From contig CANLSH010000002.1 in assembly GCA_947493705.1 (NCBI GenBank), positions 124,001-188,000 of the forward strand: 64,000 bases of DNA, read 5' to 3'. Position numbers and translations under genes: made by a program. Source of the DNA: an uncultured Arachnia sp. Lineage in GTDB: Bacteria > Actinomycetota > Actinomycetes > Propionibacteriales > Propionibacteriaceae. The notes below the pieces were generated by a model. It did not search any database. It saw nothing but the letters and a program-made list of their open reading frames with translations, and was not told the origin of the DNA. This document shows, piece by piece, positions 17,556-26,275 of this stretch (position 1 is its first letter; each line of letters begins with the position of its first letter).

Positions 17556-17717
17556 GGAACCAGTGATCAATCATGTCCTGGCTGCGGCGCACCGGATCGG
17601 GCGATCTGGCGCCCCTGCATCTGGATATGGACATCCATTATACCCACCAGATGTCGTGACACCATCTCATCCCGCCCGGCCAAGTCCTCGCCGAGAACAG
17701 CATTGATCAGTGGTTCC
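17556..17717. mobile_element. 162-bp terminal-inverted-repeat element, copy 2 (MITE-like)
   Basis: The second copy of the element at 200-360, in the same orientation, with about a dozen substitutions and one indel. Its ends GGAACCAGTGATCAAT (17556-17571) and ATTGATCAGTGGTTCC (17702-17717) are inverted repeats at 15 of 16 positions, better preserved than in copy 1. CTAG follows the right end directly and includes the stop codon of the sulfatase-maturase gene. No matching CTAG is seen on the left. It fills much of the 340-base gap between 17377 and 17718. Confidence 0.75.
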
Positions 17718-18947
17718 CTAGAAGTTCAGGGACATCACTTCAGCGGGCGCCCGGCCCGATTGCAGCAGACGAGCCATCTCCTCGATCGTGCTGGAGGCGT
17801 GGGTGAAGAAGTCGTAGTAGCCCCGGCACAAGTAGTTTTGTCCGTCCTCACCGTCGACGGAGGTGGTGAAGCGGTCCTTCGGGCAGCCGCCGTGACAGGC
17901 CCAGCGCACAGGGCACCGTTGGCACTGCGCTGTCAGGGCTGTTCTTTTGGAGCGACCGAACTCGCGCTGCTGATCGCCGACGAGGACATCAGCGAGGCTG
18001 TCATCGTGGATGTTGCCGAGTTCATATCCGGGCTCCACGTAGTGGTCGCAGGAGTAGATATCTCCGGTGTGCTCGACCGCCAGCGCGGTACCGCACTCCG
18101 GCGCGTGCACGCAGAGGGAATACTGCCCGAAGCGGGCGGCCAGCATGGTGTCGAAGTGCTGCACGTAGACCTGGCCCACGTCGTGGGCCCTCCACTCGTC
18201 GAACACCTCACAGAGAAAGCCGCCCCACTGCTCACCGGTCACGGAGCGCGACGTCACGGCGTCGCCCATCTGGCGGTACAGGAGGCGGGCGCCGTCGGGA
18301 CCGATCCACCCCTGCTCTGCAGTGGCGAGATCTTCAGCAGGGACGCGTTCGACGATGGGAATGAACTGGAGGAAGGTGGCACTCATGACGTCGCGGAACC
18401 ACTTGTAGACGCGACCACCGTGAACGGCGTTGGCTGCGTTGACCGTGCACAGGATGTTGGTCTCCACGCCATGTTTGCGCAATAGATTCCAGCCACGCAT
18501 CACCTGTGCGTGAGTTCCGCGGCCAGCCTTGTTGACACGGTAGGCATCGTGGAGTTCTGCAGGGCCGTCCACGGAGAGCCCCACCAGGAAGTTCTCGGTT
18601 GCGAGGAATTCGCACCAGTCGTCGTCCAGGAGTGTGCCGTTGGTCTGCAGGGAGTGCTGCACTCTCTGGCGGTCTCGTTTGAGTTCGTTGCCGAGACGGA
18701 CGGCCTCCTTGTAGAACGCCAGCCCACGCATGGTGGGCTCCCCGCCCTGCCACACGAGCATCACGTCGCCGTCGGGTTGAGAGTCGAGTTGATTGGCAAT
18801 GTAGGTGCGAAGCGTCGCCTCGGACATCCGCTGACCGTCGGTGTCATGGAGCAGTTCCTTGGACAGGAAGAAGCAGTAGGTGCAGTCCAGGTTGCATGCC
18901 GCACCGGTGGGTTTGGTCACCACGGAGAAAGGCACATCTCGGCGCAT
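17718..18947 (-). CDS. anaerobic sulfatase-maturating enzyme (radical SAM/SPASM)
   Basis: A 409-residue enzyme that oxidises the active-site Cys (or Ser) of sulfatases to formylglycine without oxygen. The radical SAM motif is C18-x3-C22-x2-C25. The C-terminal SPASM region contains CGTALAVEHTGDIYSCDHYVE, then CQRCPVRWACHGGCPKDRF and a last Cys in YLCRGY, which together bind two auxiliary clusters. Family stretches such as LVWQGGEP and LSVDGPAELHDAYR are present. It lies next to three Cys-type sulfatase genes, its obvious clients. It is separated from the sulfatase operon by the inverted-repeat element, whose right end abuts the stop codon. Confidence 0.94.
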   Translation of the reverse strand: MRRDVPFSVVTKPTGAACNLDCTYCFFLSKELLHDTDGQRMSEATLRTYIANQLDSQPDGDVMLVWQGGEPTMRGLAFYKEAVRLGNELKRDRQRVQHSLQTNGTLLDDDWCEFLATENFLVGLSVDGPAELHDAYRVNKAGRGTHAQVMRGWNLLRKHGVETNILCTVNAANAVHGGRVYKWFRDVMSATFLQFIPIVERVPAEDLATAEQGWIGPDGARLLYRQMGDAVTSRSVTGEQWGGFLCEVFDEWRAHDVGQVYVQHFDTMLAARFGQYSLCVHAPECGTALAVEHTGDIYSCDHYVEPGYELGNIHDDSLADVLVGDQQREFGRSKRTALTAQCQRCPVRWACHGGCPKDRFTTSVDGEDGQNYLCRGYYDFFTHASSTIEEMARLLQSGRAPAEVMSLNF

Positions 18948-18991
18948 GACGTCTCCTCAGCACTCGCAGCGCACTCGGTTGTACTGTCACT

Positions 18992-19001
18992 GTAACCACG
19001 G
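18992..19001. promoter_or_regulatory. candidate operator GTAACCACGG between divergent genes
   Basis: It lies in the 125-base divergent region between the sulfatase-maturase gene (starting at 18947) and the nucleoside hydrolase gene (starting at 19073). It is identical to the 10-mer ahead of the GntR regulator (11186-11195), so both genes may belong to the same regulon. Confidence 0.4.
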
Positions 19002-19072
19002 CATTCGGCCCTTCAGGGGCCGGGGGGAGTAAGCATCACCGGGCTGGGACGTGAGTGTGAAGAGGGTGAGAC

Positions 19073-20053
19073 ATGGAAACCATCGACGTGATCCTGGATG
19101 TGGACACTGGGATTGATGACGCCATGGCAGTGTTGTTCGCCGTGGCGCGTGAGGAGTTCAACATTCTCGCGGTGAGTTGCGTCGCGGGCAACGCCTCCCT
19201 GGAACGGGTGGGACGCAACACGCGGGAGATCCTCGACCTGGCTGGAGCCCGCGACATCCCCGTGGTTCTGGGCGCCGACCGGCCCCTCGCGCAGGATGCG
19301 GCGCCGGCGGGCCATGTACACGGGCTCAACGGGGTGGCGGACCTGGAACTCGCGGACTACGGGGACGTGGGGCTCGGCGAGGTGGACCCGAGGCCATGCA
19401 ACGAGATGCTGCGTGAAGTCATCCTCAACAATCCGCGACCCGTGACGATCATCGAACTCGCACCCATGACGAACCTCGCACATTTGTTTCGCGATTATCC
19501 TGAGGTGCTGGGAAACGTCGAGAAGGTCTGGGTGATGGGCGGGGCGGCAACCGTCGGCAATGCCACCCCTGTGGCGGAGTTCAACACGTGGCACGATCCG
19601 GAGGCCGCCGACATCTGCCTGAAGGCAGCCCCGTCGCTGCTCTATCCCTTGGAAGTTTTCTACTCACCGCGGGTCACCGACGAGGACATCGCAACCCTTC
19701 GATCAAACTCCAGCCCCCTGGCCAATCTTGCCGGGGACCTGCTCGCAGGGATCGCGAAACCGTATGAGGGCGAGCCGCGCGTCACCACGGGTGCGTACCG
19801 TTCCTGCATCGGTGATGCCGGGCTCGTGTGCCTCATGGTCAACCCGGAACTGGCCACCATCAGGCGTCATCCAGTGCGTGTTTCGCTTCATGACCCGTTG
19901 ACCCGTGGCATGACGGTGGTGGACCAGCGATGGGTGGACGGCCTTGAGGTACAGGCGCTGCCGATGCAGTGGACCGAACCGATCGTTGAAGTGGCGCTGG
20001 AGATCGACGGCGACGCGATCGTCGAGATTTTCATGAACACCCTACTTCGTTAG
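19073..20053 (+). CDS. nucleoside hydrolase (IUNH family)
   Basis: A 326-residue enzyme that splits N-glycosidic bonds of ribonucleosides. The N-terminal calcium-binding motif DVDTGIDD is at residues 9-16, and the conserved PMTNLA stretch is present. The length is typical. A GAGGGTGAG ribosome site precedes the ATG. It is transcribed divergently from the sulfatase-maturase gene and lies between sulfatase genes. This context hints that its natural substrate may be a nucleoside or glycoside released from the same source, but that is inference. Confidence 0.9.
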   Translation: METIDVILDVDTGIDDAMAVLFAVAREEFNILAVSCVAGNASLERVGRNTREILDLAGARDIPVVLGADRPLAQDAAPAGHVHGLNGVADLELADYGDVGLGEVDPRPCNEMLREVILNNPRPVTIIELAPMTNLAHLFRDYPEVLGNVEKVWVMGGAATVGNATPVAEFNTWHDPEAADICLKAAPSLLYPLEVFYSPRVTDEDIATLRSNSSPLANLAGDLLAGIAKPYEGEPRVTTGAYRSCIGDAGLVCLMVNPELATIRRHPVRVSLHDPLTRGMTVVDQRWVDGLEVQALPMQWTEPIVEVALEIDGDAIVEIFMNTLLR

Positions 20054-20173
20054 CCCCAACGGGCCGGAGACCACCGTAACTCTTGGGCGCCACCCGCAAT
20101 GGAGTTCGCTACCGATACATCAGTGGCGAACTCAGTTGGCGGTGGCGTGCTGAGCCAAGGGTGGCATCCGGGG

Positions 20174-21715
20174 TCAGTCGCTGCCCTCGACGTCGTCGTA
20201 GTCCTGATGTGAGATGGGCGTCATGGGGACGTCGAAATCAGTCACTGCCAGCATCCAATTTGCGAAGGCCTTGTCGCCGCGGTCGCGCAGGATGGAGTGC
20301 AGACGGGTTGCCAGAGCTTTGCGGACGTCGTTCACTTCCGGATCGCCGTGCCTGTTGACCAACTCGTCGGGATCGTTGACGCGGTCGTAAAGCTCATTGA
20401 ACGATTCAGGACTGACGACCAGCTTCCATTCGGGCGTGATGAGGACCCTCTGCTGCAAAGGGAAATGATGACCGTGGAATTCCGTGACGATGTCGTCACT
20501 CCATGGCTCGGCATCGGCGTCCCATGCGAGCTCCAGCAGGGAACGGCCGTCGACGACCTTCGAGCGGTCCAGTCCGGCCAAGTCCAGGATCGTGGCCGGA
20601 ACGTCCAGCAGAGACACGAACTTGCTGGACTGCCCGTGGTGCGAGACTCCGGGGACATGGGCGAGCATGGGGATGTTGAGGATGTCGTCGTAGGCCGCCG
20701 GTCCCTTGTCATTGAGACGATGTGCGCCGGTGAACTCGCCATGGTCGGCGGTGAAGAAGATGGCCGTGTCCTTCTCCAGACCCTGGTCCTTAAGGGCTCC
20801 GAGCAAACGCCCCACCTCCATGTCGATGAGCGCCACGTAACCGTGGTACACGGCGATGATCTTGCGCCACTCGTCGGCGTCGAAGGAATCAGCCGACCAG
20901 TAGGTGGAGTAGTTCTGCTGGACTGGTGGCTTGTTGAGGAACGTCTCGGTGAAGGACTTGGGCAACACGATGTCGTCGGGGTCGATGAGGTCGAAGTACT
21001 CATCGGGGATGAAGTACGGCAGGTGGGGGCCGAAGTAGTGCATGTGCAGGCAGAAGGGCTTGGCATCGCTGTGCCAGTCCTTGCTGTACTGCTCTAGACG
21101 GCCGATGGCAATGTCGGTCAGAAATCGCTCAAAAGTGGCTTGAAGAGGTTGTTGGAGGCGGCCGCCCAGGATGTGTCCGGGACGGTTGCCGGGCAGGATG
21201 CCCCGGATGGGATCGGTGATACTCACCGGTGGGAGGTCGTTGGCCTTGAGCCAATCGACGTAGCGCTGGTTGCCGACGGGGTTGGTGGCGCCCTCGAAGG
21301 AGTCATCATCCATGCCGAACACCGACGGGGGGTTCTCCTCGCCCACGTGGTACTTGCCGACCAGTCCGACGTTGTAGCCGGCGTCGCGCAATTCCTGGGT
21401 GTAGGTCCAGCTGTCACGACTCAGCTCGGTCTGGTAACCCATGCTCCACTCGTGATTGGACAGCACCTTGTGCCGGAACGGGGCCGCTCCGGTCAGCAGA
21501 CTGGTGCGCGCGGGGGTGCAGATGGGCGTGGGTGTCATCGCCTGGGTGAAGGCAAAACCTTCGGCCGCCAACTCGTCAATGTTGGGAGTGTGCACCCCTC
21601 TCGTCCCGGGCTCCAGAAGAGCACCGATGGTGTCGACGCGGTGCTGATCAGTCATGATGACCAACACATTGCGTGGGCTGTTGGTGGCTGATGACGTCGT
21701 GGATGCCGCTGTCAC
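20174..21715 (-). CDS. sulfatase, Cys-type, cytoplasmic
   Basis: A 513-residue sulfatase. It starts with a short Ser/Thr-rich stretch and then RNVLVIMTDQHRVDTIG. The maturation motif is C66-T-P-A-R70. Metal-site motifs include FFTADHGEFTGAH. There is no membrane-type signal, so it is probably cytoplasmic. It is longer than the other two sulfatases, with an extended middle part around GILPGNRPGHILGGRL. It stands alone, convergent with the nucleoside hydrolase gene, so it has its own promoter upstream of 21715. Confidence 0.92.
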   Translation of the reverse strand: MTAASTTSSATNSPRNVLVIMTDQHRVDTIGALLEPGTRGVHTPNIDELAAEGFAFTQAMTPTPICTPARTSLLTGAAPFRHKVLSNHEWSMGYQTELSRDSWTYTQELRDAGYNVGLVGKYHVGEENPPSVFGMDDDSFEGATNPVGNQRYVDWLKANDLPPVSITDPIRGILPGNRPGHILGGRLQQPLQATFERFLTDIAIGRLEQYSKDWHSDAKPFCLHMHYFGPHLPYFIPDEYFDLIDPDDIVLPKSFTETFLNKPPVQQNYSTYWSADSFDADEWRKIIAVYHGYVALIDMEVGRLLGALKDQGLEKDTAIFFTADHGEFTGAHRLNDKGPAAYDDILNIPMLAHVPGVSHHGQSSKFVSLLDVPATILDLAGLDRSKVVDGRSLLELAWDADAEPWSDDIVTEFHGHHFPLQQRVLITPEWKLVVSPESFNELYDRVNDPDELVNRHGDPEVNDVRKALATRLHSILRDRGDKAFANWMLAVTDFDVPMTPISHQDYDDVEGSD

Positions 21716-21818
21716 TGTTGATGCACTGCCTTCCGGGAGAATTCGGGAGCGAGAATGCGCCTCGCGTCAGCGTATCCCGCGGCGTAGGGCTGTCAACGTT
21801 CAGAGATCAATCGTCAGG

Positions 21819-21914
21819 GGTTTCGACACGCGGCAGCTCCCTTCGGCACAACGATGTTCGTCCCTCACCTCGTCACTCAGGACAGGCGTCCCTCGCAGCC
21901 GCTACTCAACCAGC
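21819..21914. repeat. REP-like imperfect inverted repeat
   Basis: GGTTTCGACACGCGGC at the left and GCCGCTACTCAACC at the right form imperfect inverted arms (GGTT with AACC, GCGGC with GCCGC). TCGACACGCG is shared with the repeat at 459-555. It occupies the 264-base gap between the third sulfatase gene (start 21715) and the citrate synthase stop (21980). Confidence 0.55.
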
Positions 21915-21979
21915 TGTGAATGATGGGGACGCAAACGGGCCGCCGAATCTACGGCAGCCCGTCACCAGGTGACGCTGGC

Positions 21980-23266
21980 TCAGCGCTGATCGATCTGTAC
22001 GTAGTCGCGTTCCGTCTCGCCGACGTAAATCTGCCGGGGGCGGCTGATCTTGCGGGAGGGATCGGCATGCTCCTCACGCCACTGCGCGATCCAGCCGGGA
22101 AGACGACCGAGGGCGAAGAGCGCTGTGAAGTACTTCGCCGGGAAGCCCATGGCCTCATAGATCAGGCCCGTGTAGAAATCGACGTTGGGGTACAGCTTGC
22201 GCTCGATGAAGTAATCGTCGTTCAGCGCCGTCTCCTCAAGGTCTAGCGCCATGTCCAGCAGCGCGTTCGACTTGCCGGAGGCCTTCAGCAGTTCATCGGT
22301 GTGGCCCTTGATGATCTTGGCGCGAGGGTCGTAGCTCTTGTAGACGCGGTGACCGAAGCCCATGAGCTTGACGCCCGCCTTCTTGTCCTTGACCTGGGAG
22401 ACGTAGGTCTTCATGTCCAGGCCCTCCTCACGAAGCTTGAGGAGCATCTCCAACACCGCCTGGTTGGCGCCACCGTGCAGCGGACCGGAGAGTGCATTGA
22501 CTCCCGCCGAGACGGAGGCGTACATGCTGGCGTCGGCGGAACCGACCATGCGCACCGTGGAGGTGGAGCAGTTCTGCTCGTGGTCCGCGTGCAGGATGAA
22601 AAGCGTCTCGAAGGCCTTGACGACGGCCGGATCAATCTCGTACTCCTCCTGCGGGGTGCCGAAGGACAGACGCAGGTAGTTCTCCACGTAGCTGAGCTTC
22701 TTCTGCGGGTAGAGGAATGGTTCGCCCACTGAGCTCTTGTACGCGTATGCCGCCAGAGTGGGCATGGAGCCGATGAGACGCAGGCTCGCCGCTTCCACCT
22801 GGTCCGCGTCGTGGACATCGAGGGTGTCACGGTTGAAGGATCCGAGCGCCATCACGCCGGAGGCGAGCACCTGCATCGGATGCGCACCTCGCGGGAAGCA
22901 GCGGTACAGCTCGCGCATCCGCTCGTCGATCATCATCCGGTCCGAGACCTTGCTCTCGAACGTCGACAGCTCGTCCTGGGTGGGGAGGTATCCGTAGATG
23001 AGGAGGTATGCAACTTCGAGGAACGTGGCCTGGTTTGCGAGCTGTTCGATGGGGTATCCGCGGTAGCGCAGGATGCCTTCGTTGCCGTCGATGAAGGTGA
23101 TCGTGGACTCACACGACGCCGTATTGACGAAGCCGGGGTCCAGCGTCACGTTGCTGGTGGTGGAGAGGAGCTGACTGATGTCATACCCGTCGTTGCCGTT
23201 GCTGGCCTGAACGAGGGGAAACTGCAGTTCCTTGTCCTGGTGCTTGAAAGTGGCGCTATCGGTCAT
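21980..23266 (-). CDS. gltA: citrate synthase
   Basis: A 428-residue type II citrate synthase that condenses acetyl-CoA and oxaloacetate at the start of the TCA cycle. Family stretches are [30 protein letters not shown] (catalytic His region), [15 protein letters not shown] and [16 protein letters not shown]. The length matches the allosteric hexameric type. It is a single gene with no functional partners nearby and marks the end of the glycan island. Confidence 0.97.
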   Translation of the reverse strand: MTDSATFKHQDKELQFPLVQASNGNDGYDISQLLSTTSNVTLDPGFVNTASCESTITFIDGNEGILRYRGYPIEQLANQATFLEVAYLLIYGYLPTQDELSTFESKVSDRMMIDERMRELYRCFPRGAHPMQVLASGVMALGSFNRDTLDVHDADQVEAASLRLIGSMPTLAAYAYKSSVGEPFLYPQKKLSYVENYLRLSFGTPQEEYEIDPAVVKAFETLFILHADHEQNCSTSTVRMVGSADASMYASVSAGVNALSGPLHGGANQAVLEMLLKLREEGLDMKTYVSQVKDKKAGVKLMGFGHRVYKSYDPRAKIIKGHTDELLKASGKSNALLDMALDLEETALNDDYFIERKLYPNVDFYTGLIYEAMGFPAKYFTALFALGRLPGWIAQWREEHADPSRKISRPRQIYVGETERDYVQIDQR

Positions 23267-23468
23267 CGTTAAGAGAGAGCCTTCCTGGAGCCGGTGACAT
23301 CATGGTCGCCGGTGGGGTCCAACGCTGGTTTGCCAAGCCAACCATACAGCCAGATGGAGCTGGTGTTGTGGGGAACCCACAGTGATGGGGACGTATGGGT
23401 GGCCAAGGGGCCTCGTGGGGGGCTGCGAGGGCTGATCGACGAGCCGGGGGCAGTGTCGGGAGTGGTAC

Positions 23469-23711
23469 TCAGAGGCCGTCGTGGGATTCGTGACGGGTCA
23501 CTGTTTCGCCGGTACCCGGATCCCGAACTGTGCGGGTCTCAGTGCTGCGGTTGCGCTGGGAGGCCAGCAAAGCCCAGATGAGGCCGACGACGCCAGCTGC
23601 CATGAGGATGTAGCCGACGAGGTCAAGACTGACGAAGCTGATCTCGGCGGTCACGGCGAAGGCCAGGACGGCGCCAAGAGCCAGCAGGAAGATGGATGTG
23701 CCGATACGCAT
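23469..23711 (-). CDS. small two-helix membrane protein, DUF6458-like
   Basis: About 80 residues, starting at the ATG at 23711, which has a full AAGGAG ribosome site upstream. It begins MRIGTSIFLLALGAVLAF and has two membrane helices joined by a short turn, then a charged tail rich in Arg, Thr and Glu. This pattern matches the actinobacterial DUF6458 proteins, whose role is unknown. It is transcribed divergently from the MFS gene at 23813. Confidence 0.8.
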   Translation of the reverse strand: MRIGTSIFLLALGAVLAFAVTAEISFVSLDLVGYILMAAGVVGLIWALLASQRNRSTETRTVRDPGTGETVTRHESHDGL

Positions 23712-23812
23712 GATTCTCCTTCTGGGAAAGTGTCGAGCCCGGTTGGACTTCGTCACTCTAGCTTCGTACGTCTCTGCTGGATACCCTTCGGTGACGCCGC
23801 GGGTCGTCTACC

Positions 23813-25183
23813 GTGACGCATGTGAGCACCATTTCCGGCGAAGGCGCAGATCCCCAGCCTCCCGCGCCCCATGACATTGAAGGTGGGCTCGATCTGACGC
23901 GAGGCACGCTGGCGACGGAGAAGGCACCCGCCTGGAAGGTGCTCAGCTGGGGAATGTGGGACTGGGGAACGCAACCATTCCAGACGGTCATCACCACCTT
24001 CGTGTTCTCGGTGTACCTGACGTCGCCTGCATTCGGGGACAAGGACTCCACCTCGCTGTCACTCTCGCTGGCCACCGGCATTGCAGGTGCCTTCATCGCG
24101 CTGCTCGCCCCCGTGCTGGGTCAGGGATCGGACCGCTCCGGCAAGCGCATGTTCAACCTGCGATGGCAGACCTGGCTGCTGGCTGGGCTCTCGGCGTCGC
24201 TGTGGTTCGTCAAGCCTGATCCGGCTTTCCTCATCCTCGGGCTGGTGCTGCTCGGACTGGGCAATGTGGTGGCCGAGATTGCCAACGTCAACTACTACGC
24301 AGCCATCGATCAGGTGTCCACGCCCAAGTCCGTCGGTAAGGTCTCAGGCCTCGGATGGGGCATGGGCTACATCGGCGGTATCGCGATCCTGTTGGTCATC
24401 GTCGCTCTCCGGGGAGTTGATTTCGACGCCGACGATGTGCGCTTCGCCATGCTGTTGTGCGGGGCTTGGACGGCTGTCTTCACCATCCCCATCTTCCTTG
24501 CTCTGAGGGACAGGCCCCGCCCACAAAAACTGAAGCGGCTCAACCCGCTCCAAGCCTATGGGGCCCTGATCACGTCACTGCGGCGCATCTGGCGCAGCTC
24601 CCCGAACACCATCTGGTTCCTTTTTGCGTCTGCGCTGTTTCGCGACGGCTTGGCAGGTGTCTTCACCTTTGGCGCCGTGCTGGCGGCAGGAACCTTCGGA
24701 TTCAGTTTCGGTGACATCATCATCTTCGGGATAGTCGCCAACGTTTCGGCCGGTGTCTCAACGATGATCTTCGGTCTGATTGATGACCGCATCGGTCCCA
24801 AGAAGGTCATCATGATTTCGCTCGTGGCGCTGGTGATCCTCGGTTCGGTCATTTTTTTCCTGCACGATGGTGGAAGGATCGTCTTCTGGACATGCGGTCT
24901 CGGAATGACCCTCTTTGTGGGGCCGGCCCAGTCCGCGAGCCGTTCCTTTCTGGCCCGCATCATTCCGGCTGGTAAAGCAGGAGAGATTTTCGGGCTCTAC
25001 GCAACGACTGGACGCGCTGTCTCCTTCCTGGCGCCGCTGGCCTTTGGTGGTGCCATCCTGCTCGGCCAACGCTTCGGTGACGGGGAAGCGCAGTACTTCG
25101 GCATTCTCGGCATCGTGCTGGTCCTGCTCGTAGGTCTCATCGCCATGTTGCGCGTCAAGGAGGAGGGCCACGCCTTCAACTGA
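23813..25183 (+). CDS. MFS transporter, UMF1/Atg22-like family
   Basis: A 456-residue protein with about twelve membrane helices. The opening SWGMWDWGTQPFQTVITTF and the NYYAAIDQVSTPKSVGKVSGLGWGMGY stretch are typical of the UMF1/Atg22-like branch. Two GTG starts are possible, at 23813 and 23822, and neither has a strong ribosome site. The substrate is unknown; yeast Atg22 exports amino acids from the vacuole, but this does not fix the bacterial role. Confidence 0.88.
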   Translation: MTHVSTISGEGADPQPPAPHDIEGGLDLTRGTLATEKAPAWKVLSWGMWDWGTQPFQTVITTFVFSVYLTSPAFGDKDSTSLSLSLATGIAGAFIALLAPVLGQGSDRSGKRMFNLRWQTWLLAGLSASLWFVKPDPAFLILGLVLLGLGNVVAEIANVNYYAAIDQVSTPKSVGKVSGLGWGMGYIGGIAILLVIVALRGVDFDADDVRFAMLLCGAWTAVFTIPIFLALRDRPRPQKLKRLNPLQAYGALITSLRRIWRSSPNTIWFLFASALFRDGLAGVFTFGAVLAAGTFGFSFGDIIIFGIVANVSAGVSTMIFGLIDDRIGPKKVIMISLVALVILGSVIFFLHDGGRIVFWTCGLGMTLFVGPAQSASRSFLARIIPAGKAGEIFGLYATTGRAVSFLAPLAFGGAILLGQRFGDGEAQYFGILGIVLVLLVGLIAMLRVKEEGHAFN

Positions 25184-25268
25184 GACGGGAAGCAGACGAG
25201 CGGGCCGATGGTCAACCTGAAATACCCGCCCACGCCGGCCTGCACCTGTGGATAGGGTGAGCCCCATC

Positions 25269-26261
25269 ATGGACAAGGGATCAGCGGCTGGTGACATCGT
25301 CGTGTTCTCCGGATCGGCTCATGCTGCTCTGGCCGACGACATTTGCGCCCATCTGAACACCAAACGCTGCGGGGTCAACATCTCCCGCTTCAGCAACGAC
25401 TGCCTTCAGGCGCAACTTCTGGCCAACTGCCGGCAGCGCGATGTCTTCATCGTGCAGCCCCTCGTTCCCCCAACGCAGGAGCACCTCATGGAGTTGCTCC
25501 TGATGATCAATGCTGCGCGCGGTGCTTCCGCCGGAAACATCACGGCCGTCGTTCCGCACTATGCGTATGCACGCTCGGACAAGAAGGACTCCTCCCGGAT
25601 TTCCATCGGAGGCCGATTGGTGGCGGACCTGTTGGAGACGGCCGGTGTGGACCGCATCATCACGATGAATCTGCACGCCCCCCAAGTGCACGGTTTCTTC
25701 AGCGTGCCGCTTGACCACCTCACCTCGCTCGGCGTCATCGCCAACCACTACCGCGGTAGGGACCTGAGCGACCACGTCGTCGTCTCCCCGGACTTGGGCA
25801 ACGCGAAACAATCGACGCTGCTCGCACGATTGCTGGGGCTGCCCGTGGCGGCTGGCAACAAGCAGCGGCTGGGCGATGACAAAGTGGTCATCGATTCGAT
25901 CGTGGGGGATGTGGAGGGCAAAGAGGCCATCGTCCTGGACGACGAAATCGCGACGGGCGGCTCCATCGTGGAGATTGTGAAGAGGCTCATGGACTTCGGT
26001 GCCACGGGGGCCTCCGTCGCCACCGCCCACGGCCTGTTCACGGGACAAGCCGTGGAGAAGTTGCGCTCGAACCCTGACATCCACGAAGTGGTCTCCACCG
26101 ACACGGTGCCCCCACCCAAGAACTTTCCGGAACTCCAGGTGATCAGTGTGGCCTCCCTGTTTGCCGAGGCGATCCAACGCATCCACGACGGCAAGTCCGT
26201 GTCGAAACTTTTCCGCGGTGTCGACCCGTCCTACGCGCCACCCCAGGAGGGGCTCTTCTGA
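25269..26261 (+). CDS. ribose-phosphate diphosphokinase (PRPP synthetase), divergent
   Basis: A 330-residue enzyme that makes PRPP from ribose 5-phosphate and ATP. Recognisable motifs are PHYAYARSDKK (96-106), the ATP-side MNLHAPQVHGFF (133-144) and the PRPP loop DDEIATGGS (224-232). Several positions depart from the usual form: VVSPDLGNAKQS replaces the Gly-Gly form, and the loop after LPVAAG reads NKQR. It may therefore be a second, specialised paralogue. The ATG at 25269 with AGGGTGAG upstream is the preferred start; a GTG at 25248 is possible. It converges with the MFS gene downstream, with only 14 bases between the two stops. Confidence 0.88.
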   Translation: MDKGSAAGDIVVFSGSAHAALADDICAHLNTKRCGVNISRFSNDCLQAQLLANCRQRDVFIVQPLVPPTQEHLMELLLMINAARGASAGNITAVVPHYAYARSDKKDSSRISIGGRLVADLLETAGVDRIITMNLHAPQVHGFFSVPLDHLTSLGVIANHYRGRDLSDHVVVSPDLGNAKQSTLLARLLGLPVAAGNKQRLGDDKVVIDSIVGDVEGKEAIVLDDEIATGGSIVEIVKRLMDFGATGASVATAHGLFTGQAVEKLRSNPDIHEVVSTDTVPPPKNFPELQVISVASLFAEAIQRIHDGKSVSKLFRGVDPSYAPPQEGLF

Positions 26262-26275
26262 GTGCTTCCTGAGCG

